Source of the DNA: Pseudomonas sp. URMO17WK12:I11 | GTDB lineage: Bacteria > Pseudomonadota > Gammaproteobacteria > Pseudomonadales > Pseudomonadaceae | Direction: 5' to 3' | DNA: 64,000 nucleotides | Assembly (NCBI RefSeq): GCF_007677725.1 | Contig: NZ_VEDF01000001.1 | Location: 327,457 to 391,456 of the forward strand | Part shown: in pieces, positions 50,755 through 59,186 of the stretch | Position numbering within the stretch: position 1 is the stretch's first letter | Layout: each line of letters begins with the position of its first letter | Translations under genes and position numbers: made by a program | Notes under the pieces: generated by a model | Database searches by the model: none | Told to the model about the DNA's origin: nothing | The model's input: the letters and a program-made list of their open reading frames with translations, nothing else

Positions 50755-51308
50755 CCATGACTCGAGCAGCAATCAATATTGCCGGCAGTGGCGAAATCCT
50801 CGACATCACGTCCTTGGGCAAATCGGACCTTTCGGTCGATCACCCAGGCCCTGGCCAGTACCTGGTGCACGGGACCTTGGGCATGGTGCCGCCGCCGGAG
50901 GGATGGGGCTACGTTATCAACCAGCTCGACGCTGGCGCCTCCATTTCGACCGGGTTCAATGAGGGCATGTTGGCGGTCAGCGTGGCCAAGGATGGCGAGC
51001 CGGCCGACCTCATTCACAGCATTACCCTGCACGTTTCTGTAGAAGATCTGCCAGCGGTGGAGCTTCCGCCTATGCAAGATCCCGCTGCAGCTGATCCGCT
51101 ACTGACCGCCCAAGCGCAGGCATCGCGATACCGTGCGATCGCAGACGCTGCCATTGTGCCGCTGCAGGACGCAGTCGACTTGGAGGAGGCCACGGATGCC
51201 GAGCTCGCTCTGCTCAAGGAATGGAAGCGCTTCCGCGTGGCGCTGAACCGTCTTCCCGACCAAGAGGGCTACCCCGCCGATATCGACTGGCCGGCGCCGC
51301 CGGCCTGA
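50751..51308 (+). CDS. Tail fibre assembly chaperone-like protein
   Basis: The 185-residue protein has an all-beta first part and a helical C-terminal segment with RYRAIADAAIVPLQDAVDLE and LLKEWKRFRVALNRLPDQEG. The latter is the hallmark of phage tail-fibre assembly (Tfa/DUF4376) proteins. It follows the fibre gene directly, as usual. It may remain on the mature fibre. Confidence 0.82.
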   Translation: MTMTRAAINIAGSGEILDITSLGKSDLSVDHPGPGQYLVHGTLGMVPPPEGWGYVINQLDAGASISTGFNEGMLAVSVAKDGEPADLIHSITLHVSVEDLPAVELPPMQDPAAADPLLTAQAQASRYRAIADAAIVPLQDAVDLEEATDAELALLKEWKRFRVALNRLPDQEGYPADIDWPAPPA

Positions 51309-51364
51309 CCCACACCAAACCACCGACCGCCGCCTGGCGGTATTTTTTTGCCTGGAGAAAACCC

Positions 51365-51991
51365 ATGCCGATCACCGAGCAGCAGCTGCTGCAGATCATG
51401 CCCAAGGCCCGGCCGGTTGCCGGCGCCTTCCTGCCCGCGCTTAACCGCGCCATGGTTCGTTGGCGCATTGACAGCCTGGTCCGTCAGGCTGCGTTCCTGG
51501 CCCAGGTCGCGCATGAGTCTGGCCAGCTGCGCAACCTGGTGGAGAACCTCAACTACAGCGCTGAAGCTCTAGTGCGCACTTGGCCAAGCCGGTTCACCGC
51601 GCAGACCGCCGCCGCGAATGCCCGGCAGCCGGAGAAAATCGCCAACAAGGCCTATGGCGGGCGGATGGGCAACGGTCCGGAGGTATCCGGCGATGGCTGG
51701 CGCTTCCGTGGGCGCGGCCTGCTGCAGGTCACTGGCCGGAGCAACTATCGCGAAGCCGGCGCGGGCCTGAGCCTGCCGCTCGAGGATGAACCCGATCTCC
51801 TCGAGCAGGCCGAGCACGCCGCTCAGTCGGCTGCCTGGTGGTGGGCCAAGCATGGACTGAACCAGCTGGCCGACGCCGGCCGCATCCGCGATATCGGCAG
51901 CATCATCAACACTGGCCAGCCGGGCAAGACACCACACGGCGCAGCTGAGCGGCTGGCGCTGTACGACATCGCGCTGAGGGTGCTGGCATGA
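51365..51991 (+). CDS. GH19 endolysin
   Basis: The 208-residue protein is a glycoside hydrolase family 19 domain. AQVAHESGQLRNLVENLNY contains the catalytic Glu51 and the second Glu60. YGGRMGN, GDGWRFRGRGLLQVTGRSNY and INTGQPGKTPHG complete the fold. No signal peptide is present, so it needs a holin to reach peptidoglycan. CTGGAG precedes the ATG at 51365. It overlaps the Rz gene by four bases. Confidence 0.93.
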   Translation: MPITEQQLLQIMPKARPVAGAFLPALNRAMVRWRIDSLVRQAAFLAQVAHESGQLRNLVENLNYSAEALVRTWPSRFTAQTAAANARQPEKIANKAYGGRMGNGPEVSGDGWRFRGRGLLQVTGRSNYREAGAGLSLPLEDEPDLLEQAEHAAQSAAWWWAKHGLNQLADAGRIRDIGSIINTGQPGKTPHGAAERLALYDIALRVLA

Positions 51992-52485
51992 ATTCCTTCA
52001 CATTAAGATCGCTGGTCCTTCTGGCGCTGCTCGCATCCTACTGGGGTGTGTACCAGCACGGCAGGGCAGTAGAGCGCGCGGACGCTGCACAGGCCTCCGC
52101 AAAACGAGACAGCGGCGATCGCCTGGCCGAGGTGATCGGCGAGCGCAGTGCGCGGCAAGAAGAACAACGACGTGCCCAGGCGCAGGAGGAGGCGAAAGCC
52201 AATGCTCATGAAGAACGAACGGTTGCTGCTGTTGGCGCTGCTGGCGCCGATGCTGCTGGCCAGCGGTTGCGCGACGAAGGAGCCAAGCTCGCCGCCACCG
52301 TCGGTTGCCCCGGCACGGATACCGCCGCTGTCGCCCGAGGCCAAACAGCCACCCGCGCCGCCATGGTGCTCTCCGACCTGCTCACACGGGCTGATGCTCG
52401 AGCGGGAGAGCTGGCGCAAGCTTATGACCAAGCCAAAATAGCGGGTCAGCTCTGCGAGGCGTCCTATAATGCGCTGATCGACTGA
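51988..52485 (+). CDS. Rz-like i-spanin (DUF2514)
   Basis: The 165-residue protein has one N-terminal membrane helix (about 5-22) and a long Ala/Glu/Arg-rich coiled coil typical of DUF2514 i-spanins. Two Cys residues sit near the C-terminus. A second lipoprotein gene (Rz1) lies inside it in another frame. The pair bridges inner and outer membranes in the last step of lysis. Confidence 0.85.
   Translation: MNSFTLRSLVLLALLASYWGVYQHGRAVERADAAQASAKRDSGDRLAEVIGERSARQEEQRRAQAQEEAKANAHEERTVAAVGAAGADAAGQRLRDEGAKLAATVGCPGTDTAAVARGQTATRAAMVLSDLLTRADARAGELAQAYDQAKIAGQLCEASYNALID
52202..52441 (+). CDS. Rz1-like o-spanin lipoprotein, nested in Rz
   Basis: In the alternative frame, from the ATG at 52202, the 79-residue protein has a signal ending in LASGC (Cys23) and a Pro-rich mature part (SSPPPSVAPARIPPLSPE), the hallmark of Rz1. 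It lies wholly within the Rz gene, the embedded lambda-type architecture. GGAGGAGG precedes the start by about 10 bases. Confidence 0.85.
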   Translation: MLMKNERLLLLALLAPMLLASGCATKEPSSPPPSVAPARIPPLSPEAKQPPAPPWCSPTCSHGLMLERESWRKLMTKPK

Positions 52486-52497
52486 TCGGAGCAGGTC

Positions 52498-52722
52498 ATG
52501 GAGAAGCGGACTTTCATTGGCATGGTCGAGGCAGGGGAGCCTCTGCTCAAAGAGGCTCTCGATGCCATGCGCGCCTACCATGCGGCCCAAGACGCCGGGC
52601 AGCCTCCAGAGGAGGTGGAGCGGCTGCACCTGCTCGCAGAGTCCCTATTTCAGGTGGTCTGTGACTACCAGCTCCGCGTGGTCGCGAAAGCCAGAGGCAA
52701 GGATTTGCCTCCACTGCACTGA
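52498..52722 (+). CDS. Small hypothetical phage protein
   Basis: The 74-residue helical protein has EALDAMRAYHAAQDAGQPPE in the middle. It lies between the spanins and the LexA-controlled pair. No known domain, and the function is unknown. Confidence 0.6.
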   Translation: MEKRTFIGMVEAGEPLLKEALDAMRAYHAAQDAGQPPEEVERLHLLAESLFQVVCDYQLRVVAKARGKDLPPLH

Positions 52723-52738
52723 AGCCGCTGGCCGGTCA

Positions 52739-52784
52739 TTGCGGCTACGAGGGCTGAGCCTTACGATGCTGTATACACATACAG
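52739..52784 (+). promoter_or_regulatory. LexA-controlled promoter of the terminal phage operon
   Basis: TTGCGG (52739-52744) and TACGAT (52762-52767) are 17 bp apart. The LexA box CTGTATACACATACAG (52769-52784) begins directly after the -10, over the expected start site. LexA bound there would block transcription of the two genes that follow. Confidence 0.7.
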
Positions 52785-52796
52785 TATTGGTGCCCT

Positions 52797-53090
52797 ATGT
52801 ATTTCCTCCTCGTTCGCCGCCGCGAGTATGGCGTGGCTATTCCTCATGACCAGCTCCGCAAGGTTCCAGCCCTGCGCGCTGACGTGCACATTGGCGATCA
52901 TCACAGCGAGCCGCTCGGCCGTGTAGCCACGCAGGCCTGGGTATTCAACCCCACGCCCGGCGCTGACATCATTCCTCGGCTCCATGACGCCAAAGTCAAT
53001 GGAATGGCGCAGCTTGGCATCAACATCAACGGTGTTGAGGAGATCGACGGCGTGATGTACGCGCAGTCGTGGTGGTGCAGGACAGAATGA
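52797..53090 (+). CDS. SOS-controlled phage protein of unknown function
   Basis: The 97-residue protein begins [20 protein letters not shown] and has a compact alpha/beta pattern with few charges at the end. The ATG lies 12 bases after a LexA box. It is the first gene of the pair that closes the phage-specific right arm. Its stop overlaps the next gene start (ATGATG/TGA). The family is unknown. Confidence 0.65.
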   Translation: MYFLLVRRREYGVAIPHDQLRKVPALRADVHIGDHHSEPLGRVATQAWVFNPTPGADIIPRLHDAKVNGMAQLGININGVEEIDGVMYAQSWWCRTE

Positions 53091-53392
53091 TGGGCAGCTT
53101 GCCAACGGCCTGGCTGGCCGAGCTCAACGACCACACCGCTCTGGTGACCGATCCGGATGGCCGAGCCAGGGTGCTGGCGGAAATGGCGTTCGCCGCCAGG
53201 AAACGGAGAGAGGTGGATGCCGATCAGCTCTCTGAAATGCTGGAATTCGCCGAGGCCGCGAGGCTTTGGGCGCTGACAGAGCATGAGGAGGCGTGGAGCT
53301 TGGGGTTGTTCCAGTACGAGAATTGGGTTGATAGCGAGCCAGGACGGATCGTGGTTGGCAGAACGCCAGTGAAGGGTAGCGGTGCTGTCTAA
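53087..53392 (+). CDS. Last phage gene, intact copy (duplicated downstream)
   Basis: The 101-residue protein ([20 protein letters not shown] at the start; [16 protein letters not shown] near the end) is Ala/Glu-rich and helical. Partial copies are at 56803-56870 (N-terminal part) and 61131-61332 (C-terminal part), so this gene marks the true right end of the original phage. It is translationally coupled to the LexA-controlled gene upstream. The biochemical role is unknown. Confidence 0.75.
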   Translation: MMGSLPTAWLAELNDHTALVTDPDGRARVLAEMAFAARKRREVDADQLSEMLEFAEAARLWALTEHEEAWSLGLFQYENWVDSEPGRIVVGRTPVKGSGAV

Positions 53393-53628
53393 TATTTGGG
53401 CCTGAAACAGCGGTTTTACTGGATGGAAACCGCCAAAAACGAGCAATGCATATCAGACAGCGAGGGTGCATAGGTCGCGGAACCCGAGGCCTTGAGGCTC
53501 ATTGCCACACTACTCCTGCAGTATTGAGTTAACCTTTCAGCTCAGCGGGAAGGAGCCGCGGATTGTCCGTGGCGCTCAACATGGGCAGACCAACCCGCTT
53601 CTCGTATCATTGATCCACCTCACCTGGA

Positions 53629-54615
53629 ATGATTTTCGTGAAACCGCCACCTGGAATTGTCTCGCCGATTCAATCTAACTCTGACGGGCCGAAATGGGAT
53701 GTCGGAGAAGCGGTTGGCCAGCTTTCCTGGGATGACTTGCGGATTATCAAAACGCTAAGTGACTGTAGCAACCGTGCCGCCACGGCCAAAAAGCTCGGCA
53801 TCAATGTGTCAACCGTTTCGCGCCGAGTCGCGCAAGTTGAGAAGACGCTCGGGGTTGCGCTGTTCGATCATCGCAAGGCGGGTTATCTGCTGACTGCAGA
53901 AGGGGCCGAGCTTCGTGCACTGGCCGAGCGCGTTGAGCTGGACATCGTCAGTGTCACCCGCAGGGTTTCCCGAGCTGGACAAGGTCCATTGGGAAAGCTG
54001 CGAATCACTACCAGCGACTCGCTGCTGCTGTACTTTCTCACGCCGATCATCGCAGACTTCCAAGCTCTCAATGAGGGGATCACCGTGGAAGTTCTGGTCG
54101 GCAACCAGACGCTGAGTCTCGCTAGGGACGAGTCGGATATCGCGGTGCGTGCGACAAAAAAACCAACGGACACCCTTGTGGGTCGCAAGCTCGCCAACAT
54201 CGCCTGGGCGGCATATGGCAGCGTCAAGCAGGCGGCGATTGCCGATCCCTTCGCTGAAGGTGAGGCATGGGTGTCCTACTCGGGAGGTCTGTGCGGTTTG
54301 AAGGCAACGAGCTACGTCGAATGTCGGGTGCCCCCGGAGAATATTTCTTACCGCACCGATTCCGTGGCCGCAGCAAGTGCCGCCATTGCAGCGGGTCTGG
54401 GATTTGGCTTCCTGCCCTGCATGCTGGGAGACATCACCCCCGGGTTGGCTCGGGTAGGCCCAGTGGTGCAAGAGCTCCAGGATGAGTTGTGGCTGCTTAC
54501 CCACCAGGACATCAGGAAGTCCTGGCGAGTGAAAGCATTCATGACATTCTGCGCAGCGGCCGTGGCGGATCTCAAAGCGCTGATCGAAGGTCAGCAGGCC
54601 ATCCCGGCTTCATAG
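53629..54615 (+). CDS. LysR-family regulator (cargo module 1)
   Basis: The 328-residue protein has a winged HTH (about 33-92, RAATAKKLGINVSTVSRRVA) after a 30-residue N-terminal extension. The effector-binding domain follows, with PLGKLRITTSD as the start of the inducer fold. The extension may be artefactual; later starts exist. It converges on the ridA-like gene. As the only LysR in the module, it likely controls the hydrolase/RidA genes (inference). Confidence 0.9.
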   Translation: MIFVKPPPGIVSPIQSNSDGPKWDVGEAVGQLSWDDLRIIKTLSDCSNRAATAKKLGINVSTVSRRVAQVEKTLGVALFDHRKAGYLLTAEGAELRALAERVELDIVSVTRRVSRAGQGPLGKLRITTSDSLLLYFLTPIIADFQALNEGITVEVLVGNQTLSLARDESDIAVRATKKPTDTLVGRKLANIAWAAYGSVKQAAIADPFAEGEAWVSYSGGLCGLKATSYVECRVPPENISYRTDSVAAASAAIAAGLGFGFLPCMLGDITPGLARVGPVVQELQDELWLLTHQDIRKSWRVKAFMTFCAAAVADLKALIEGQQAIPAS

Positions 54616-54634
54616 CTGAAACCGGGAGCGCCTG

Positions 54635-55096
54635 TCATTTGGCCTGGGCGCCGATCACAGCACGGCACACAATCTCGATCAGCTGGGGACGCTGGGCTAG
54701 CCGCGATACACCGATGATGTTGCTGGCCGCCTCCGGGCGCTCTGTGCCATAGGCCGCTTTGCGCACCTTGCCAACTACGGCAAAGGCGGCGTCCATGTCC
54801 AGCACATACAGCGTCTCCTCGACGACATCCTGCATTGTGGCGCCATACAAGGCCAGTAACTTGGCAATGTTGTCGTAGGAAACCCGCATCTGCTCGCCCA
54901 TTGACGAGAAATCGCTCGGTCGACCGTCAGCATCGAGTGGTGCCGGCGCTACCAGGTTGCCCTCTTCGTCATGGTTGAACTGCCCCGAGATGAAGATCTC
55001 GTTCCCAACCCGCCGCGCTTGCGGATAGCCGTAGCCCTCTTCCCATGAAACGCCCCAGTAGGCGGTGTCGTCGTTGAAAGGTCGTGAAGCGGCCAT
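54635..55096 (-). CDS. RidA-family protein (cargo module 1)
   Basis: The 153-residue protein has the Rid fold: EIFISGQFNHDEEGNL near 33, then the QMRVSYDNIAKLLALYGATM helix and DVVEETLYVLDM. The conserved Arg of RidA subgroups (preceding a PAR-x-x-V or similar) is replaced by PEAASNIIGV, so its deaminase activity against enamines is uncertain. It converges with LysR and is divergent from the isochorismatase-family gene. Pairs of a Rid protein and an isochorismatase-like hydrolase also occur in pyrimidine (Rut) catabolism. Confidence 0.85.
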   Translation of the reverse strand: MAASRPFNDDTAYWGVSWEEGYGYPQARRVGNEIFISGQFNHDEEGNLVAPAPLDADGRPSDFSSMGEQMRVSYDNIAKLLALYGATMQDVVEETLYVLDMDAAFAVVGKVRKAAYGTERPEAASNIIGVSRLAQRPQLIEIVCRAVIGAQAK

Positions 55097-55303
55097 TGAA
55101 TTCCCCTTGGCGAAAATGGATCTACGTGATCCGACTGGCCGAGATCCTAGCAGCGGATTGGACGCAACCTATGGCGCATTAATGCGCCCTCAAAAGTGCA
55201 AAGGTGCGCCACCGCTTCGCTTAGCGTTTCGCTATCTTGTGCTGGCATTCGGCGACGACCCGCCGAAAACTTTCGCTCCATCATTCAGCAAAAGGGAAGA
55301 ACA

Positions 55304-55990
55304 ATGAGCAATCCACAGACTGAAGTCCTGACTCCGCTCAACTGCCAAGTGATCTTCATCGATCAGCAGCCGCAGATGGCTTTCGGCGTGCAGAGCATTG
55401 ACCGGCAGACGTTGAAGAACAACACCGTAGGCCTGGCCAAAGCAGCCAAAATCTTCAATGTGCCCACTACCTTCACTACCGTCGAGACAGAGAGCTTCTC
55501 CGGGCATACCTATCCTGAACTGCTCGCGGTCTTTCCTGAAGCACCGTTGCTGGAGCGCACGTCCATGAATTCCTGGGATGACCAGAAGGTTCGTGATGCG
55601 CTGAAGAAGAATGGTCGGAACAAGATCATCGTTTCAGGCCTGTGGACTGAGGTCTGTAATACCACCTTCGCACTGTCTGCAATGCACGATGCAGGCTATG
55701 AAATCTATATGGTTGCCGACGCTTCCGGGGGCACCACCAAAGAAGCTCACGACTACGCTATGCAGCGCATGATCCAGGCGGGCGTTGTGCCAGTCACCTG
55801 GCAGCAGGTGCTATTGGAGTGGCAGCGGGACTGGAAAAACCGCGACACCTACGATGCTGTTATGGACCTGGTCAAAGAGCATTCCGGCGCCTACGGCATG
55901 GGCGTCGACTACGCCTACACAATGGTGCACAAAGCGCCAGAGCGCGTTCAGCACGGTCCCACCTTGGCGCCTGTGCCCGCAGCGATCTGA
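55304..55990 (+). CDS. Isochorismatase-family (YcaC-like) hydrolase (cargo module 1)
   Basis: The 228-residue protein has the cysteine-hydrolase triad of the isochorismatase superfamily. Asp is in VIFIDQQPQM (about residue 20), a central Lys follows TSMNSWDDQKVRDAL, and the nucleophile Cys is in GLWTEVCNT. Length and C-terminus resemble YcaC, whose substrate is unknown. AAGGGAAG precedes the ATG at 55304. It is divergent from the RidA gene with a ~200-bp shared control region. Confidence 0.88.
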   Translation: MSNPQTEVLTPLNCQVIFIDQQPQMAFGVQSIDRQTLKNNTVGLAKAAKIFNVPTTFTTVETESFSGHTYPELLAVFPEAPLLERTSMNSWDDQKVRDALKKNGRNKIIVSGLWTEVCNTTFALSAMHDAGYEIYMVADASGGTTKEAHDYAMQRMIQAGVVPVTWQQVLLEWQRDWKNRDTYDAVMDLVKEHSGAYGMGVDYAYTMVHKAPERVQHGPTLAPVPAAI

Positions 55991-56156
55991 GAACTTATCA
56001 GCCCCAGACCTGCTTTATGATCTGCAAGGAGGGGCTGGCACGAACGGTTCCGGGCTAGAGAATCGAGACGGCGTCTTCTGAGGCTTCAGGAGAGGTTTCG
56101 CGAGCGGTACTGCCCGGATCTGCTCTCCTCGACTTTTTCAGGATGAATTGCTCCTC

Positions 56157-56537
56157 ATGAACAATGCTAACGGCATCGTTATAGCCACCGTCTCGATTCA
56201 GTCAACGGGGCGGCTCAAACCCTGGCAGGTCACAACCGCCAAGCAAATGATGTTGGATCATCTGGATATTGGTATATCGGTGACTGCACTTGCCGCAGCC
56301 TGTGGTTTATCGCGCAGCCATTTCTCGCGGATGTTCAAATCATCCACACAGGTATCTCCGCAACAATGGTTGCGTGAGCAGCGCCTCATGAAGAGTAAAG
56401 CTCTGCTGGAAGCGTCTACGATGATGCTTGCCGAGATTGCGCTAGAGTGCGGCTTCTACGATCAACCACATTTCTGTCGAGCATTTATGAAATCTGAGGG
56501 GATAACGCCTCAGGCGTGGCAGCAACATGCGGCTTAG
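56157..56537 (+). CDS. AraC-type DNA-binding protein, domain only (cargo module 1)
   Basis: The 126-residue protein consists of the AraC C-terminal DNA-binding domain alone: ITALAAACGLSRSHFSRMFK-like first HTH and IALECGFYDQPHFCRAFMKS second HTH. The sensing domain normally 150 residues long is absent. Such stand-alone regulators of the SoxS/MarA size respond by changes in their own amount. It follows the hydrolase gene and is the last gene of module 1. Confidence 0.88.
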   Translation: MNNANGIVIATVSIQSTGRLKPWQVTTAKQMMLDHLDIGISVTALAAACGLSRSHFSRMFKSSTQVSPQQWLREQRLMKSKALLEASTMMLAEIALECGFYDQPHFCRAFMKSEGITPQAWQQHAA

Positions 56538-56802
56538 CCGAGATCACATATCGCTGAGCTTGATGCATACTCCCATGGCTGATTTCGCTCGCTAGCTCGC
56601 ATTTTTGGCGTCCGTTGCCACGGGACAATTCCAAGCAGTCTCCAAGACGACTCTCCAAGAGAGGGTTGTGAGTCCAGATCATACTTTTGAATTACGAACC
56701 GCCAAAGCCTCCAACAGGGGAAGCCTGTTGAGAGTAGTTACCTGATCGCGAAAGCTGGATGCAGCTGAGATGTCTTTCTGTGTCGGGGTTAGGGGAGCGT
56801 TT

Positions 56803-56870
56803 CTGATAACCGATCCGGAAGGCCGAGTCCTGGTGCTGGCGGAAATGGCGTTCTCCGTCAGGGAGCGTAA
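56803..56870 (+). pseudogene. N-terminal fragment of the last phage gene
   Basis: From TCTG to GCGTAAG the sequence matches 53140-53207 at about four of five bases, including the GCTGGCGGAAATGGCGTT core. It codes for an ITDPEGR...LAEMAFS-like peptide. The rest of the gene resumes at 61131. The fragment has no start or stop of its own. Confidence 0.8.
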
Positions 56871-56968
56871 GCGTCCGGCGAACTCACCTTCCGATCTCCA
56901 GCTCTAAGGGCGATGGTGTTGGCCCGGCGCGACATTATGCCTAACGGATCAGACACGGTCATGGGAAA

Positions 56969-57001
56969 GGTACGTCTTGACCGGCAGAAATCGACCCAAA
57001 G
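56969..57001. repeat. Left copy of a 33-bp inverted repeat flanking module 2
   Basis: Its reverse complement matches 61029-61061 at 28 of 33 positions (core CTGCCGGTCAAG-x-CGTACC). It encloses the five genes of module 2. The core resembles intergenic repeats I recall from pseudomonads, so it could be a dispersed repeat instead of a transposon end. Confidence 0.7.
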
Positions 57002-57188
57002 CTGCCGTCCGCGAAGCAGCAAGAGGCCTGTAGCGTCTCTCCGACTCTACTGCTCGACGGGATCATCATGACGCACTTCGCTAACAGGCATGGTCTAGTT
57101 CAAAAACACCCTCTTGGCTCTGTGTGGCTAGTCCAAGCGTGGCTAGAGTGGGCTCCAACGGACACCAACCCACTGCGAGTACCAGCCC

Positions 57189-57668
57189 ATGAACAACCGC
57201 ATTGACTACTTCAAGCTGTCTCCCCAAGCGTCCAACAAACTAGTGGAGCTGACCCTGCAACTGAGCAAGAAGCCATTGATGGTCGATGTTGCCCACCTGA
57301 TCATGTTGCGGGCTTCGCAGCTCAACGGCTGTGCGTTTTGCGTGGATATGCATGTGAAAGAGGCGAAGATCCATGGCGAGCGCGAGTTGCGTCTTCACCA
57401 CGTCGCCGTCTGGCGTGAGTCGCAGCTGTTTACGCCCGTAGAGCGGGCGGCGCTGGAGTGGACTGAAGCCTTGACCCAGTTGTCGCCTCATGGTATCTCC
57501 GACAGCCTCTATGCGCGTGCACGCGAGCAGTTTTCCGAGCACGATCTGTCGGATCTGTCGTTCCTGATCGTCGCCATTAACGGCTGGAACCGCCTCAATG
57601 TAGCTTTCCAGGCCATCCCAGGCTCATCCGATGAACTGTTCGGCCTGAGCCAGGCCAACCTCAACTGA
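57189..57668 (+). CDS. Carboxymuconolactone decarboxylase/AhpD-like protein (cargo module 2)
   Basis: The 159-residue protein contains CAFCVDMHVKEA, the CxxCxxxH motif of AhpD-type CMD proteins, and the C-terminal NGWNRLNVAFQ helix. Such proteins can act as alkylhydroperoxidases or thiol-dependent reductases. It converges on the MocR gene, overlapping by eight bases. A second CMD gene ends the module, with the same motif. The substrate is not known. Confidence 0.87.
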   Translation: MNNRIDYFKLSPQASNKLVELTLQLSKKPLMVDVAHLIMLRASQLNGCAFCVDMHVKEAKIHGERELRLHHVAVWRESQLFTPVERAALEWTEALTQLSPHGISDSLYARAREQFSEHDLSDLSFLIVAINGWNRLNVAFQAIPGSSDELFGLSQANLN

Positions 57669-59097
57669 GTAACGTGCTGATCACCGCGCCAAGCTGCTCG
57701 CCTGGAGCAGCCGTGGCGCAGTTGGTAAAGCTCAGTAGCAGACCCGACTGACGCTGAGACGAGGCAGCCCAGCGCGACAACGCCTGTACCGACATGCTCC
57801 TGCCCAGCAGCTGCTCGGCCAGGGCGGTGTCGTTTACGTCCTTCGGCAGACGCAGTACCAGGTGCATCCCGCCCGGAGAGCGCTCCACCTGCATACCCAG
57901 CGGCAAACTTCGCTCCAGTGCTTCGATGGTCAATGCCCGTCGCTCGTTGTAGAGACGGCGCATGCGTTGGATATGCCGGGCAAAGTGTCCTTCAGCAACG
58001 AACTCCGCCACCATGGCCTGGGTTATTGACGGTGAGCCGGCAGCGAATAAGGCCCGGCCGACGCGTTCGAACGCTGCCACCTGGGCCTGCGGCACCACCA
58101 GATAAGCCAGGCGAAGGCTGGGAAACAGCACCTTGCTGAAGGTCCCGGCATACAGCACGCGCCCATGACGATCCAAGCTGGCTAGTGCTGGGAGTGGACG
58201 GCTGACGTAGCGATACTCGCCGTCGTAATCGTCTTCGACAATCCACCCCCCGGTGCGGGCAGCCCAATCCAATAGCAATTGTCGGCGTGGCAACGACAGT
58301 GCCATCGACAGCGGGCTCTGATGCCCCGGTGTCACCATGGCGACCTGCGCAGCCCGCCCTCCCGCGATGGCGTGCTCTACGTTCATGCCATCGGCGTCAA
58401 CCGGCACCGCTTCCAGCTCCAGCCCGAATTGGCGAAGCACTTGGCGCGTGGGGGGATAGCCCGGGTCCTCCACCCAGGCTCGTGTCCCTGGCTGGAACAA
58501 GGTATGCGCGATCAACGTCAGGCTATTGCGCCAACCGCTGGTGACAAACACCTGGTGGGCACCGCAATCTATGCCTCGGGATACCTGCAAATACGAGGCG
58601 ATGGCGCTGCGCAACGCTGCCAAGCCGTGGGGTGCCGGGTAGTCCAGATCTCCCAGACCCATCCCGCGTAGATACCGGGCGCCCAGACGCGCCCATATCT
58701 TGCGCGGAAACGCATCTAGCGCCGGCACCCCCATCTGGAACGGCAACAGCTGCGGCGGACGCCAGAGCGAATCAGGAGAGTCTTCGATGACAGTGCTACT
58801 GACGGGTGATGTGCTGGCCGCCAACCCGGGCTTCTTCAGTTCAGGATTGATCACGGTGCCTTTCTGCCCGAGCGCAAGGAGGTAGCCCTCGCTGGCTAGC
58901 AGTGAGTAGGCCAGTTCGACGGTCCCACGGGCCACACCCAGTTCCTTGGCCATGGCCCGCGCCGACGGCAAGCGGTCACCGGCGGACAACGTGCCGGCGG
59001 CAATGGCGGCCAGCACGCGGTCGTAGAGTTGACGATACAGAGGCAGCACGGACTGCCCTTCCAAGGGAGCGAAAGGCGGCTTTGGGGAAGTGATCAT
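57661..59097 (-). CDS. MocR-type regulator: GntR HTH plus PLP aminotransferase domain
   Basis: The 478-residue protein has an N-terminal GntR winged helix (about 17-85, LPSARAMAKELGVARGTVEL) and a fold-type I aminotransferase domain. The PLP-binding Lys lies in GTFSKVLFPSLRL and the preceding Asp in VEDDYDGEYRY. MocR proteins sense PLP, amino acids or amines. It is divergent from the GNAT gene, with 89 bp between, so it probably controls the GNAT-azoreductase-CMD operon and perhaps the convergent CMD gene. Confidence 0.92.
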   Translation of the reverse strand: MITSPKPPFAPLEGQSVLPLYRQLYDRVLAAIAAGTLSAGDRLPSARAMAKELGVARGTVELAYSLLASEGYLLALGQKGTVINPELKKPGLAASTSPVSSTVIEDSPDSLWRPPQLLPFQMGVPALDAFPRKIWARLGARYLRGMGLGDLDYPAPHGLAALRSAIASYLQVSRGIDCGAHQVFVTSGWRNSLTLIAHTLFQPGTRAWVEDPGYPPTRQVLRQFGLELEAVPVDADGMNVEHAIAGGRAAQVAMVTPGHQSPLSMALSLPRRQLLLDWAARTGGWIVEDDYDGEYRYVSRPLPALASLDRHGRVLYAGTFSKVLFPSLRLAYLVVPQAQVAAFERVGRALFAAGSPSITQAMVAEFVAEGHFARHIQRMRRLYNERRALTIEALERSLPLGMQVERSPGGMHLVLRLPKDVNDTALAEQLLGRSMSVQALSRWAASSQRQSGLLLSFTNCATAAPGEQLGAVISTLLS

Positions 59098-59186
59098 GGA
59101 CTAGTTCGTATCCCATTTCTTGGCTCAATCAAGTAGGTCAATAGTAGTCCAAGATAGCGCCATCACTTACTCATTAGGCCAATCCC

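Larger units (their letters stand above)
56538..57188. other. Inter-module region with phage gene scrap and inverted repeat
   Basis: This 651-bp gap has no convincing gene. It contains the N-terminal fragment of the last phage gene (56803-56870) and the left copy (56969-57001) of an inverted repeat matching 61029-61061. It is the junction of cargo modules 1 and 2. Confidence 0.65.
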
